64,000 bases of DNA from Tahibacter soli (GTDB lineage Bacteria; Pseudomonadota; Gammaproteobacteria; Xanthomonadales; Rhodanobacteraceae), in assembly GCF_025717065.2 (NCBI RefSeq), contig NZ_JAOVZO020000019.1:124001-188000 (forward strand), in the 5' to 3' direction. This document shows, one piece after another, positions 18,390 to 27,203 of the stretch. Position 1 is the first letter of the stretch. Every line of letters starts with the position of its first letter. A program made the translations under genes and the position numbers. A model generated the notes under the pieces. It saw only the letters and a program-made list of their open reading frames with translations, ran no database searches and had not been told where the DNA came from.

Positions 18390-19002
18390 GCTTGAGCTCC
18401 TGGTCCTGGTGGTTGAGCGCGAGGCGGAAGCGCTGCTTGAGCGATTCGCGCCGCGCGTCGAATTCGTTGGCGATGTCCGCGGCCGGCTCGGCCGTCGCGG
18501 ACGCGACCGGTTCGGCCGGCTTCGCCGGTACGGCAGCGGTCGCCGCCATCGGCACCGCAATCGGCGCGGGCTCGGCCGTCGCGGCCGGCGGCGGTTTGCC
18601 CGCGAGCGCCGCGCGCACGCGTTCGCGCAGCGCGACGAGCTCGGAGCGCTCGTCGGCGATTTCCCGCTGCTGCCCGGCACGCTGCACGGCCTTCTGCGCA
18701 ACGAGCTTGCGGTATTCGCGGTTCGCATAGTCGAGCGAACGGCGAATGTCCGGCAGGTGGATCGCCTCGACTTCGTTGGGCAGCGAATCGAAGCTGATGT
18801 AGCCGTCTTCGATCCACAGGCCGCGGCGGCGCGCGACGATGCGCGTCTCGCGTTCTTCGAAGAACAGCCGCAGCCAGTCGTTGTCCGGCGGCTCGCGGTC
18901 GAGCTTCAAAAACATGATGCGCAGCGTTTCGTGCACGCGCGACCACGTCGTCTTGGACAGATCCAGATCGACGATGCGGATGTCTTGGAAATCGGCGTCC
19001 AT
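18376..19002 (-). CDS. Unknown 208-aa protein embedded in the PDH operon
   Basis: This gene lies between aceF (18 bp upstream) and lpdA (14-bp overlap), so it must be co-transcribed with both. The N-terminal half (residues 1-110) looks folded, with [14 protein letters not shown] and [14 protein letters not shown], and [20 protein letters not shown] helical stretch rich in Glu/Arg follows (about 95-135), then an Ala/Pro linker much like the linkers of E2 and E3 ([15 protein letters not shown]), then a basic helix. There is no signal peptide or membrane segment, and I recognise no domain. The linker resemblance and position suggest a PDH-associated factor, which is inference only. Confidence 0.75.
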   Translation of the reverse strand: MDADFQDIRIVDLDLSKTTWSRVHETLRIMFLKLDREPPDNDWLRLFFEERETRIVARRRGLWIEDGYISFDSLPNEVEAIHLPDIRRSLDYANREYRKLVAQKAVQRAGQQREIADERSELVALRERVRAALAGKPPPAATAEPAPIAVPMAATAAVPAKPAEPVASATAEPAADIANEFDARRESLKQRFRLALNHQDQELKRGND

Positions 19003-19020
19003 GACGCGTCCGGGCCTTCC

Positions 19021-20403
19021 TTAGAGCAGCGTCCTGCGCATGTCGGCGAGCAGCTGGCCCAGATACGCGGTGAAGCGCGCGGCCGACGCGCCGTCGATCA
19101 CGCGATGATCGTACGACAGCGACAGCGGCAGGATCAGGCGCGGCGCGAACGCTTTTCCGTCCCACACGGGCTTCATCGCCGACTTGGACACGCCGAGAAT
19201 CGCGACTTCCGGCGCGTTGACGATCGGCGTGAACGCCGTGCCGCCGATGCCGCCGAGCGACGAGATCGAGAAGCAGCCGCCGGACATGTCCGCCGGGCCG
19301 AGCTTGCCGTCGCGCGCCTTCGCCGCGAGTTCGCCGGTCTCGCGCGCGATGTCGAGTACGCCCTTCTTGTCGGCGTCGCGCAGCACCGGCACGACGAGGC
19401 CGTTCGGCGTATCCGCGGCGAATCCGATGTGGAAGTACTTCTTGAGCACGAGATTGTCGCCGGACGCGTCGAGCGAGGCGTTGAAATCCGGGAATTTCTT
19501 CAACGCCGCGACGCACGCCTTGATCAGGAACGCGAGCATCGTCAGCTTGATGCCGGCCTTCTCGTTTTCCTTGTTCAGCGCGACGCGCAGCGCTTCGAGG
19601 TCGGTGATGTCGGCGTCGTCGTGCTGCGTGACGTGCGGAATCATGACCCAGTTGCGCGCGAGGTTCGCGCCGGAGATCTTCTTGATGCGCGACAGCGCCT
19701 TGGTTTCGACCTCGCCGAACTTCGCGAAGTCGACCTGCGGCCACGGCAGCAGGTTGAGGCCCGCACCGCCACCGCCCGCGGCAGCCGCTCGCGGCGCCGC
19801 CGCGGCGCCGCCGGCGAGCGCCTGCTTGACGTAGTTCTGCACGTCTTCCTTCGTGATGCGCGACTTGCGGCCGGAACCGGCCACGTGCGTCAGGTCGACG
19901 CCGAGCTCGCGCGCGAACAGGCGCACCGCGGGGCTCGCGTGCGGCACCTTGTCCGGCATCACGACGCTGGCGTCGAACGGTACCGGCGGTGTGCGCGGAC
20001 CGGCGATTTCGGCGTCGATGCCCGGCTTCGTCGACTCGGCGACGACCGGCGCTTCCGTTTTCGCGGGCGCGGGCGCTTCGGCCTTCGCCGGCGCGGGCGC
20101 CTCGGCTTGCGGCGCGGGCTTGGGCGCTTCGGCCTTGGCGGGCGCGGCGGCGGGCCTGGCCGCGCCGTCGGCGGCATCCATCAGCACGACGACCGCGCCT
20201 TCGGACACCTCGTCGCCGACCTTCACCTTGATCTCGGTGACGACGCCCGCGAACGGCGCCGGCACTTCCATCGTCGCCTTGTCGGATTCGAGCGTGAGCA
20301 GGCCCTGGTCCTTCTTCACCGTCTCGCCGGGCTTCACGAGGATCTCGATCACCGGCACGTTCGAATAGTTGCCGATGTCGGGGACCTTAACTTCTTGAGC
20401 CAT
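19021..20403 (-). CDS. aceF: Pyruvate dehydrogenase E2, dihydrolipoyl acetyltransferase
   Basis: The 460-residue protein has a single lipoyl domain (Lys42 in SDKATME), an Ala/Pro/Lys linker, a peripheral subunit-binding domain near residues 155-195 (ASPAVRLFARELGVDL..GSGRKSRITKEDV), and the acyltransferase with the catalytic motif DHRVIDGASAARF near 429-441. It transfers the acetyl group from lipoyl-lysine to CoA. E. coli has three lipoyl domains; one is common elsewhere. GGGAGGG precedes the ATG. The E1 gene aceE, often adjacent, is absent here; a divergent tyrA lies upstream instead. Confidence 0.95.
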   Translation of the reverse strand: MAQEVKVPDIGNYSNVPVIEILVKPGETVKKDQGLLTLESDKATMEVPAPFAGVVTEIKVKVGDEVSEGAVVVLMDAADGAARPAAAPAKAEAPKPAPQAEAPAPAKAEAPAPAKTEAPVVAESTKPGIDAEIAGPRTPPVPFDASVVMPDKVPHASPAVRLFARELGVDLTHVAGSGRKSRITKEDVQNYVKQALAGGAAAAPRAAAAGGGGAGLNLLPWPQVDFAKFGEVETKALSRIKKISGANLARNWVMIPHVTQHDDADITDLEALRVALNKENEKAGIKLTMLAFLIKACVAALKKFPDFNASLDASGDNLVLKKYFHIGFAADTPNGLVVPVLRDADKKGVLDIARETGELAAKARDGKLGPADMSGGCFSISSLGGIGGTAFTPIVNAPEVAILGVSKSAMKPVWDGKAFAPRLILPLSLSYDHRVIDGASAARFTAYLGQLLADMRRTLL

Positions 20404-20585
20404 ATCGCCCTCCCAGGCGGCCAATTTTCGAGCAAGGCCACTATTGTGGCTATCACGCCCCAGATAAACCAGCCGCAGGCGTTTGAACCTTCGTCTGCAC
20501 CCGCTTCCGCCTTATTCCGCTTGGTTCGCGCAGTCCGGACCGTCACGCCGCTATGCTGGCGCCCGGTCTCAACGAAGCATCTCCC

Positions 20586-21677
20586 ATGGATATTGCAGAT
20601 CTGCGCCGCCAGCTCGATCAGGTCGATCGCGACCTCGTGCGCCTCGCGGCCGAGCGTCAGCGCATCGTCGCCGAGATCGGCCGCAGCAAGCGCGGCACCG
20701 GCCGGCCGCTGCGCGACTTCAAGCGCGAAAAGGAAGTTCTGGACAATGTACGCGGCCATGCGCGCGACGCCGGTATCGACCCCGAACTCGCCGCGGGTCT
20801 GATGGAACTTCTGATCGCCGCGTCGCTCACGCGCCAGGAACAGGACACCGTGCGCGCGCTGAGCCAGGGCGAAGGCAAGCGCGCGCTCGTCGTCGGCGGC
20901 AACGGCCGCATGGGCGGCTGGTTCGCGCGCTTTCTCGACGCGCAGGGCTACGCGGTCGAAATCGCCGACCCGGCCGGCGCGCCCGCCGGCTACGCGCATC
21001 GCGCGCGCTGGGACGACGGCGCGCTCGACCACGACCTCATCGTCGTCGCGACGCCGCTGCGCGCGGCCTCGCGCATTCTCGCGACGCTCGCCGACCGGCG
21101 CCCGCCCGGCGTCGTATTCGATCTCGGCTCGATCAAGACGCCGCTGCGCGATTCGCTCGCGGCGCTCAACGCGGCCGGCGTGCGCGTCGCGTCGGTGCAT
21201 CCGATGTTCGGGCCGTCGGCGAACGTGCTCGCCGGGCGTCACGTCATACTCGTCGACGTCGGCAATCGCGACGCCGTGGAAACCGCGCGCGGCCTGTTCG
21301 CGTCGACCACCGCGACGACGATCGAAATGGATCTGGACGAACACGACCGTCTCGTCGCGTCGGTGCTCGGCCTGTCGCATGCGCTCAATATCGTGTTCGT
21401 CGCGGCGCTCGCGGCCAGCGGCGTCGATCCGGAACGCCTGAAAGCGGTGTCGTCCACGACGTTCGGCGCGCAGGTCGCCATCGCCGAAAGCGTCGCGCGC
21501 GAAAACCCGCATCTGTACTTCGAAATCCAGTCGCTCAACGCGCACAACGGTCCGGCGCTGGCCGCGCTCGACGAGGCGATGCACACGCTGCTCGCGGCGG
21601 TCCGCGCGGGCGACGAGGCGGGCTTCGTCGAACTCATGCGGCGCGGCCGCGAATACCTGCATGCGCCGCCGGAATGA
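20586..21677 (+). CDS. tyrA: Chorismate mutase/prephenate dehydrogenase (T-protein)
   Basis: The 363-residue protein has an AroQ-type chorismate mutase at residues 1-90 (LRRQLDQVDRDLVRLAAER, R.IV.EIGRSKRGTG) and a prephenate dehydrogenase with a Rossmann motif GGNGRMGGWFARFL near residue 104, HPMFGPS and the helical dimerisation part (LSHALNIVF). It makes 4-hydroxyphenylpyruvate for tyrosine from chorismate. No C-terminal ACT domain is present. ATG 20586 fits the usual domain start; an earlier ATG at 20553 adds 11 residues without support. It is divergent from the aceF operon across 182 bp. Confidence 0.92.
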   Translation: MDIADLRRQLDQVDRDLVRLAAERQRIVAEIGRSKRGTGRPLRDFKREKEVLDNVRGHARDAGIDPELAAGLMELLIAASLTRQEQDTVRALSQGEGKRALVVGGNGRMGGWFARFLDAQGYAVEIADPAGAPAGYAHRARWDDGALDHDLIVVATPLRAASRILATLADRRPPGVVFDLGSIKTPLRDSLAALNAAGVRVASVHPMFGPSANVLAGRHVILVDVGNRDAVETARGLFASTTATTIEMDLDEHDRLVASVLGLSHALNIVFVAALAASGVDPERLKAVSSTTFGAQVAIAESVARENPHLYFEIQSLNAHNGPALAALDEAMHTLLAAVRAGDEAGFVELMRRGREYLHAPPE

Positions 21678-21775
21678 CGCGGCGGGCGGCGCCATCCCTA
21701 CCGTGACTGACGGCCTATACGCCGGCTCCCGTTGACTTATAGGCTCGGCGCTTTCCCATCGCCGAGCCGAACGCC

Positions 21776-23071
21776 ATGTCGAAGCTGCCGCGCCGTCTGC
21801 CGCTGATCGCCCTGATCGCCACCCTCTTCGCCGCGCCGGCGTTCGCCGAACGCACGGCCGTGACCGCCGCGCGCCTCGTCGACGTCGAGGCCGGCAAGCT
21901 GCGCACGAACGCGGTCGTCGTCGTCGACGGCGAGCGCATCGTCGAGGTGCGCGACGACGGCCAGGTGCCGGCCGACGCGAAACGCATCGACCTCGGCGAC
22001 GTCACGTTCGTGCCGGGCCTGATCGACTGCCACGTGCACATCGCGGGGCAGTCGGGCGAGTTCTACACGAACATGTTCCGCCGCAGCGCGATCGACCGCG
22101 CGGTGTTCGCGCACGTCTACGCGAAGCGCACGCTCGATGCGGGCTTCACGACCGTGCGCAACCTCGGCTCCGACGAGTTCATCGACGTGGCGCTGCGCAA
22201 CGCGATCGACCGCGGCGACATTCCCGGCCCGCGCATCGTCGCGAGCGGGGTGGCGATCGGCGCGACCGGCGGCCACGCCGACGACGGCACGGGCTTTTCG
22301 CCGTATCTGCGCATCGAAGGTTTCAGCGGCATCGCCGACGGCGTCGACGCGATTCGCGCGAAGGTGCGCAACGACGTCAAGTACGGCGCCGATGTGATCA
22401 AGTTCATGGCGAGCGCGGGCGTGCTTTCCGAAGAGGAATCGGTCGGCGAGCCGCAGTATTCGCAGGAAGAAATGAACGCGCTGGTCGACGAGGCGCACCG
22501 CTGGCATCGCAAGGTCGCCGCGCACGCGCACGGCACCGAGGCGATCAAGATGGCGACGAAGGCCGGCGTCGACTCGATCGAGCACGGCAGCTTTCTCGAC
22601 GAGGAAGCCATCAAGCTGATGAAGCAGCACGGCACGTGGCTCGTCGCCGACGTCTACAACGACGACTACATCCTGTCCGAGTTCGCGCGCATGAACTATC
22701 CCGCGTCGATGATCGAAAAGGAGCGCAAGGTCGGCCGCACGCAGCGCGAAAGCTTCCGCGCGGCGGTCAAGGCCGGCGTCAAGATCGCCTACGGCACCGA
22801 CGCCGGCGTGTATCCGCACGGCTGGAACGCCAAGCAGTTCGCCAAGATGGTGGAATGGGGCCAGACGCCAATGCAGGCGATCCAGGCCGCGACGGTCAAT
22901 GCGGCGACGCTGCTCGGCCGCAGCGACAAGGTCGGCGCGATCAAGGCCGGCCTGTACGCCGACCTCGTCGCCGTGCCGGGCAATCCGCTCGAGGCGATCG
23001 GCACGATGGAGAAGGTCGGGTTCGTGATGAAGGGCGGGAAGGTCGAGAAGAACGAGAAAACGGCGCCGTAG
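21776..23071 (+). CDS. Exported metal-dependent amidohydrolase
   Basis: A Sec signal peptide (PLIALIATLFAAPAFA) precedes an amidohydrolase-superfamily barrel of 431 residues in total. Metal-site candidates are His86 and His88 (DCHVH), Lys near 209 (VIKFMASAG), His in AHAHG and EHGSF, and Asp near 342 (YGTDAGVYPHG). The family includes Xaa-Pro and Xaa-Arg/Lys dipeptidases and imidazolonepropionase relatives; exported forms in this bacterial group are mostly annotated as dipeptidases. The substrate is not determinable. An intrinsic terminator overlaps the stop codon. Confidence 0.88.
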   Translation: MSKLPRRLPLIALIATLFAAPAFAERTAVTAARLVDVEAGKLRTNAVVVVDGERIVEVRDDGQVPADAKRIDLGDVTFVPGLIDCHVHIAGQSGEFYTNMFRRSAIDRAVFAHVYAKRTLDAGFTTVRNLGSDEFIDVALRNAIDRGDIPGPRIVASGVAIGATGGHADDGTGFSPYLRIEGFSGIADGVDAIRAKVRNDVKYGADVIKFMASAGVLSEEESVGEPQYSQEEMNALVDEAHRWHRKVAAHAHGTEAIKMATKAGVDSIEHGSFLDEEAIKLMKQHGTWLVADVYNDDYILSEFARMNYPASMIEKERKVGRTQRESFRAAVKAGVKIAYGTDAGVYPHGWNAKQFAKMVEWGQTPMQAIQAATVNAATLLGRSDKVGAIKAGLYADLVAVPGNPLEAIGTMEKVGFVMKGGKVEKNEKTAP

Positions 23072-23082
23072 CGCCGTTTTTT
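23057..23082 (+). terminator. Intrinsic terminator overlapping the amidohydrolase stop
   Basis: A perfect 10-bp stem AAAACGGCGC / GCGCCGTTTT with a CGTA loop is followed by further T residues. The TAG stop codon lies in the loop and arm. This is the clearest Rho-independent terminator in the window. Confidence 0.9.
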
Positions 23083-23104
23083 CTTCTTTGCGCGCCGTTC
23101 TTTT

Positions 23105-23195
23105 GCTCGTCATCCCGGCGCAAGCCGGGATCCGGCTGTTCCCTTGAAACATTCGAATCAAAGGCTGGATTCCAGCTTCCGTTGGAATGACGAGC
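23105..23195. repeat. Paired REP-like palindrome (family A)
   Basis: GCTCGTCATCCCGGCGCAAG..GGATCC and GGATTCCAGC..GGAATGACGAGC flank about 40 bp. It lies between convergent genes, just past the amidohydrolase terminator. Confidence 0.8.
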
Positions 23196-23234
23196 AAAAA
23201 ACGAGGCGTGCGAGAGCGGCCGTCTGAAACCGCT

Positions 23235-23984
23235 TCAGTTCCTCTCCAACTCGATCAACCGCAACCGCTTCCCGTCGAGCCGCAGGTCCATCGACAGTTC
23301 GATCGCGCCGAGTTCCGCGATCAGCGGACACAGCGCCTCGGCGCGCGCCGCAAGCTGCCGCGTCTGCGTGTCGATGCGGCTTTCGATGTCCTTCTCGAGC
23401 TGTTCGGCGCGTTTTTCGAGTTCCGCCGCGCCCTTCTCGTCGCCCGACAGCGCCATCGAAACGGCCTTGCCGACGACCTCCCCGATGATGACCGGGATCA
23501 TCTCCTTCACCGACGACTCGACGACCTGCTCGAATTCGTCCTCGTGCCACGGCCGCTTGTCGAACGCGTCGTTGACGCGCGACATCAGGCCCATGCGGAT
23601 CTCGCCCATGCGCGCGCGCGTCGCGGACGCGTTCGCTTCGCCGGAAAACGCCGCGGCGACTTCGCTGACCGCCGTGAAGGCGATTTCGATCGCGTCGCGC
23701 GCGATCGCCTTGGCCTGCGGCACGAGCGCGCGCACGGTCGCTTCGTACTTCGCGATGCGCTCGGCGTCGCCGTCGGACAGCGCGATCTCGCGGCCGTCGA
23801 TGAACAGGCGCCCCCGGCGCATTTCGACCTTGGCGGGTTCGACGCCGGTCTTCTCGAACAACAGGCGATTGCCGTCGAGACTGACTTCGTACTTGCTTTC
23901 GATGCCGCAGAGTTCGACGTTGTTGTGCGCTTGCGCGCCGCCGGCGGCGACGGCGAACGCGGCGGCGATCATCAGGCGATTCAT
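23235..23984 (-). CDS. YggN-like (DUF2884) secreted protein
   Basis: The 249-residue protein has a signal peptide (LMIAAAFAVAAGGAQA), then CGIESKYEVSLDGNRLLF and RRGRLFIDGREIALSDGD, a short beta-rich domain in the style of E. coli YggN, followed by a long helical region with a Glu-rich coiled coil (residues about 190-215, AAELEKRAEQLEKDIE). The function of this family is unknown; a periplasmic location is inferred. GGAG precedes ATG 23984. Confidence 0.78.
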   Translation of the reverse strand: MNRLMIAAAFAVAAGGAQAHNNVELCGIESKYEVSLDGNRLLFEKTGVEPAKVEMRRGRLFIDGREIALSDGDAERIAKYEATVRALVPQAKAIARDAIEIAFTAVSEVAAAFSGEANASATRARMGEIRMGLMSRVNDAFDKRPWHEDEFEQVVESSVKEMIPVIIGEVVGKAVSMALSGDEKGAAELEKRAEQLEKDIESRIDTQTRQLAARAEALCPLIAELGAIELSMDLRLDGKRLRLIELERN

Positions 23985-24170
23985 GAGCGGGCTCCTTCGG
24001 GTTCGCGGCGTAGGATGCGGCAGACGTGAACAGGGTTTAAAGACCGGTTCGACGGCACGATACCCGCCGGAGGGCCGCCGCACGCCTGCCGGTCGACCCC
24101 GTGACTTTCGCTACAACCCGGGGCCGGGCTCGCCGTATGCTTGGCGTTTCCCGCCGCGAGGAACCGCCGC

Positions 24171-24800
24171 ATGTACACGCTCTACACGTCGCCCGGCACC
24201 GCCGGCATGATGGTCCACCAGCTTCTGATCGAACTGGGTGCGCCGTACGAGATGCACCTGCTCGACATCAAGGCCGGCGACCAGCGCAAGCCCGAGTACC
24301 TCGCGCTCAACCCGAACGGCGTCGTGCCCACGCTCGTGATCGACGGCAAGCCGCGCACCGAATCGTCGGCGCTGGTCATGCTGCTCGCCGAACGCCACCC
24401 CGAAGGCGGCTTCGCGCCGGCGCCCGGCGACGCCGCGCGCGACGACTATCTCGAGTGGATGCTGATCCTCGCGCATTCGCTGCAGCCGGCGTACCGCCTG
24501 TGGTTCTATCCGTCCGATCTCGGCGACGTCGACCACGACGCCATCAAGGCCGGCGCGCGCGCGAAGATCGAAAAGACGTGGGATCGCGTCGAGGCACGGC
24601 TCTCCGACGGCCGGCCGTACATGCTCGGCGACGCGGTCAGCGCGCTCGATTTCTATACATTGATGCTGATGCGCTGGTCGCGCAACATGCCCAAGCCCGC
24701 GACGACCTGGACGCATCTCGCCGCGTTCGCCGCGCGCATGAAGCAGCGTCCGTCGTGGCGGCGCCTGTACGAACTCGAGGGCCTGACCGAGTGGGCGTAA
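24171..24800 (+). CDS. Glutathione S-transferase family protein
   Basis: The 209-residue protein has the thioredoxin-fold start MYTLYTSPGTAGMMVHQLLIELG, the glutathione motif NPNGVVPTLVIDG and ESSALVMLLAE, then an all-helical C-terminal half. It lacks the beta-class cysteine of the first GST, having SPGTA instead, so the catalytic residue is probably Ser or Tyr. GAGG precedes the ATG at 24171. Confidence 0.85.
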   Translation: MYTLYTSPGTAGMMVHQLLIELGAPYEMHLLDIKAGDQRKPEYLALNPNGVVPTLVIDGKPRTESSALVMLLAERHPEGGFAPAPGDAARDDYLEWMLILAHSLQPAYRLWFYPSDLGDVDHDAIKAGARAKIEKTWDRVEARLSDGRPYMLGDAVSALDFYTLMLMRWSRNMPKPATTWTHLAAFAARMKQRPSWRRLYELEGLTEWA

Positions 24801-24833
24801 TCCGCCGCGCGTGACCGTCGCGTTCGCGGCAGC

Positions 24834-24867
24834 GCACCGACCCTGTAGAAACTGACAGGGTCGGTGC
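24834..24867 (+). terminator. Perfect 13-bp hairpin after the second GST
   Basis: GCACCGACCCTGT and ACAGGGTCGGTGC are separated by eight bases. There is no T-tract. A second hairpin, GATCCGC/GCGGATC, follows at 24871-24892. Together they could end GST transcription or form a structured leader for the next gene. Confidence 0.55.
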
Positions 24868-24971
24868 AACGATCCGCCCGGTGCAGCGGATCGCACAAGG
24901 AACTTCACGATTTATTCCGTTTCGGCATGCACTATCGCCGTTAGCGAAAAGTTCCAGCGGAGGAGTATCGG

Positions 24972-25409
24972 ATGAGCACGCTCGACGAATCCCGCCTGCT
25001 CGTGCGCCTGCTGCGCGAAAGCCGCGACTATTTCGTGTTCGCGCGCGACGAGGTTCGCGATCTGGAAACGGCACGCGTGTTCGCCCGCGCGGTGCGCGCG
25101 CGACGCGAACTGCTCGAAGATCTCGTCGCGACGCGCCTGTTGTTTCACACCTCGCCAGGCATCACCGATTCGCCGCTCGATTCGGTGCGCGGCTATACCG
25201 CGCTGCGCGACCAGTTCGATCCGAACCACCCGGACGCGCACGCCGAGGCGCTGCACGAACGCGAAGTGCGGCTGATCCACCTCATGGAAGACGTCTACGA
25301 CGGCGACGCCTCGCCGAAGCTCAAAGACGCGCTGAAGGCGCACTACCAGCAGTTCGTCGCGGTCGAACGCGCGCTCGGCGCGATGATCCGCGTGCACGAA
25401 GCGGCGTAG
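24972..25409 (+). CDS. Small helical protein, DUF2383-like
   Basis: The 145-residue product is predicted to be all helical, with the ordered pattern RLLRESRDYFVFARDEVRD, ALHEREVRLIHLMEDVYD and LKDALKAHYQQFVAVERA. The spacing recalls the four-helix DUF2383 proteins, ferritin-like bundles of unknown role. No clear pair of metal-binding EXXH motifs is seen. GGAGGAG before the ATG predicts efficient translation. An unusually structured 5' region precedes it. Confidence 0.6.
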   Translation: MSTLDESRLLVRLLRESRDYFVFARDEVRDLETARVFARAVRARRELLEDLVATRLLFHTSPGITDSPLDSVRGYTALRDQFDPNHPDAHAEALHEREVRLIHLMEDVYDGDASPKLKDALKAHYQQFVAVERALGAMIRVHEAA

Positions 25410-25425
25410 CGGTCCGACTCGGGTT

Positions 25426-26073
25426 CTACTTGCCGAGATTCAGCGCGATCTTTTCCGGCATCGCCGACAGTTCGACGCGCGGGTTCTGCCGGCGCCAGTC
25501 CGACTTGTCGGGCAGATTGAGTTCGCCGCGCTCGTCCGCCGCGTACTTCACCGGGCCGTTCGCGAGCATGACGGTGGCCGTCGCGTCGGTGCCCTTCGGA
25601 AAACGGATCGCGAGACCCTTCGCGCTCGGCGCGAACAACCGCCACGTCAGTTTCTGGTTCGCCACCACGCGATCGTATTCGGCGGCCATGTCGGCCAGCA
25701 GCGCGTAGTCGAACGCCTGCGCCGGTTCCGCGCGCACGTCGAGCGAGACGTTGAGCTGCAGCGAATCGGCCGGCTGATTCGTCGCGACTTCGGGATTTTC
25801 CTCGACGAGCCTGCGTTCGACCGGCAGCGAAAAGCGGCCGTCGGCGCCGACCGGCACCGCGATGTCGCCGTCGCTCGCGCGGATCGTCAGCGCGATCGCG
25901 TCGGGCTTGACCGCCGGATTCGCGCTCTGGATGCGCAGGTCGGCGAACACGTACCGCAAGCCGTCGAGCTGCGTCAGCGGCGCGATGTATTTGTGCAAAT
26001 CGAGATAACGGCTCGCCGCCGACGCATGGCCCGCGGCGAGCAGCAGGAACAGACACGGCAACAGACGGCGCAT
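25426..26073 (-). CDS. Secreted protein of unknown function
   Basis: The 215-residue protein begins with a signal peptide (LLPCLFLLLAAGHASA). The rest appears beta-rich (LTIRASDGDIAVPVGADGRFSL, LQLNVSLDV) with no cysteines in the mature part and no recognised domain. It ends 16 bp from the convergent helical-protein gene. Upstream, 59 bp away, lies a dioxygenase gene in the same direction, so they may share a transcript. Confidence 0.7.
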   Translation of the reverse strand: MRRLLPCLFLLLAAGHASAASRYLDLHKYIAPLTQLDGLRYVFADLRIQSANPAVKPDAIALTIRASDGDIAVPVGADGRFSLPVERRLVEENPEVATNQPADSLQLNVSLDVRAEPAQAFDYALLADMAAEYDRVVANQKLTWRLFAPSAKGLAIRFPKGTDATATVMLANGPVKYAADERGELNLPDKSDWRRQNPRVELSAMPEKIALNLGK

Positions 26074-26132
26074 CGGTCGGGACTCGCGAAGGAAGTGCGC
26101 CGTACCTTACGGTCGCGACGCTGAAGCCCTGC

Positions 26133-26867
26133 TTACGCGTGCGCCTCGCCCGTCGCCTTGAACGTCACGACGAGCACGTCGCGGTATGCCGGCTGCGATG
26201 CGTCGACGGGTTCGACCGGCGTGACGCCGTGATGCACGCGCGCGTCGTCGACGAGCGCGGCGTCGAACGCGTGCGTCAGCGTGAACCTGCCGAGCGGCTC
26301 GCCGTCCGGCCGATGGATCGTCGTGGTGCCGCTCGCGATGTTGCGCCGCGCGACGAGCAGCACGAGCACGTAGTCGACGCCGTCGCGGTGCACGCCTTCT
26401 GGCGTCGGCAGGCCCGCTTCGCCTTGCCGCGCTTCGATGCGAAACTGATGCGCTTCGACATGCCAGCGCGCGACGTCGGGCGCGAGCGCGCCGAACAGCC
26501 CGCGGCAGTACGCGAGGATCGTCGCGAGGCTCGCGCCGTCGGCGACGATCGGCTCGAACCAGCGCGCGACGCCGCCGTTCAGACGGTTGTAGTCGAGGCT
26601 CTGGTAGTGCGGCTGATGCGTCTGCCGCTCGATCGCGCCGTCGGCGCCCGCGCGGTACACGGCGTGGCGGCGGCGGCGATAGCGGCCGTGGTCGGCCATG
26701 TGCGTGTCGAGCGCGAGATCGTTCCAGCTCGCGGCGAACGCGTCCCAGTCGGCGAGCGAGCCGGCCTGCGCGAACGCATCGCGCATCGCGTCGCCGGGCA
26801 CGAATGCGAAACCGTCTTGCCGCAGCACGTCGACGAACGCTCCAACGGTGTCTTCGGTGACCTTCAT
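26133..26867 (-). CDS. 2-oxoglutarate/Fe(II)-dependent dioxygenase family protein
   Basis: The 244-residue protein fits the 2OG-Fe_dioxy group that includes isoleucine hydroxylases. The likely iron ligands are His and Asp in GVHRDGVDYV (about residues 159-161) and a distal His in VHHGVTPV (about 212). The intervening ASGTTTIHRP and RFTLTHAFDA match the group. Such enzymes hydroxylate free amino acids or small metabolites. The substrate is unknown. It starts at ATG 26867 and lies leftward ahead of a secreted unknown protein. Confidence 0.82.
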   Translation of the reverse strand: MKVTEDTVGAFVDVLRQDGFAFVPGDAMRDAFAQAGSLADWDAFAASWNDLALDTHMADHGRYRRRRHAVYRAGADGAIERQTHQPHYQSLDYNRLNGGVARWFEPIVADGASLATILAYCRGLFGALAPDVARWHVEAHQFRIEARQGEAGLPTPEGVHRDGVDYVLVLLVARRNIASGTTTIHRPDGEPLGRFTLTHAFDAALVDDARVHHGVTPVEPVDASQPAYRDVLVVTFKATGEAHA

Positions 26868-27203
26868 CGCGCAAAAATAGCAGGCCGGAACCGTCCGGCG
26901 TCACGCCATGGCGCATTGTTATAACGCGGTTGAAACCCGCTTGCACATTGGCTCTGCGGGTGGTTTCGGCATTGGCTCCAGAACTATCCGACGGCTGTCG
27001 GCGCGACAGTTGCGACAACGAAGACCTTTGCGTCGCCCCCTCTCCCAACCCTCTCCCCCAAGCGAGCTTGGAGGAGAGGGCTAAAGCCGCGCAACGCGGG
27101 AATCCTCGGCTCCTTCTCCCCCAACCGCGTTGGGGGAGAAGGATGGGATGGGGGGCCGCGAAGGATCGCCTCGAGCTTCGATCCGAGTATCGACGAACAG
27201 AAG
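26868..27203. other. 336-bp non-coding gap with two family B hairpins
   Basis: I see no gene here. It contains CCCTCTCCCCC-type hairpins at 27049-27081 and 27111-27143 and the upstream region of the dioxygenase gene. A palindromic TTATAACGCGG stretch near 26920 may belong to the promoter but is too weak to call. Confidence 0.6.
27049..27143. repeat. Two family B hairpins
   Basis: CCCTCTCCCCCAAGCGAGCT with GGAGGAGAGGGC, then TCCTTCTCCCCC with GGGGGAGAAGGA. The second differs by compensating changes that keep the stem. Both follow the 3' end of the HD-protein gene. Confidence 0.75.

Noticed and set aside
16557-18395. A 612-residue frame opposite lpdA
   Set aside because: The reverse strand encodes a convincing E3 with all motifs. 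The plus frame is Arg/His/Asp-rich and shows no domain.
16590-20403. aceE in the same operon
   Set aside because: No E1-like sequence (thiamine motif GDG..N) occurs in the window; the operon starts with aceF.
20437-20450. A PdhR-like operator before aceF (GCCAC-N4-GTGGC)
   Set aside because: It is only a 5-bp dyad and does not match the known PdhR consensus; too weak to call.
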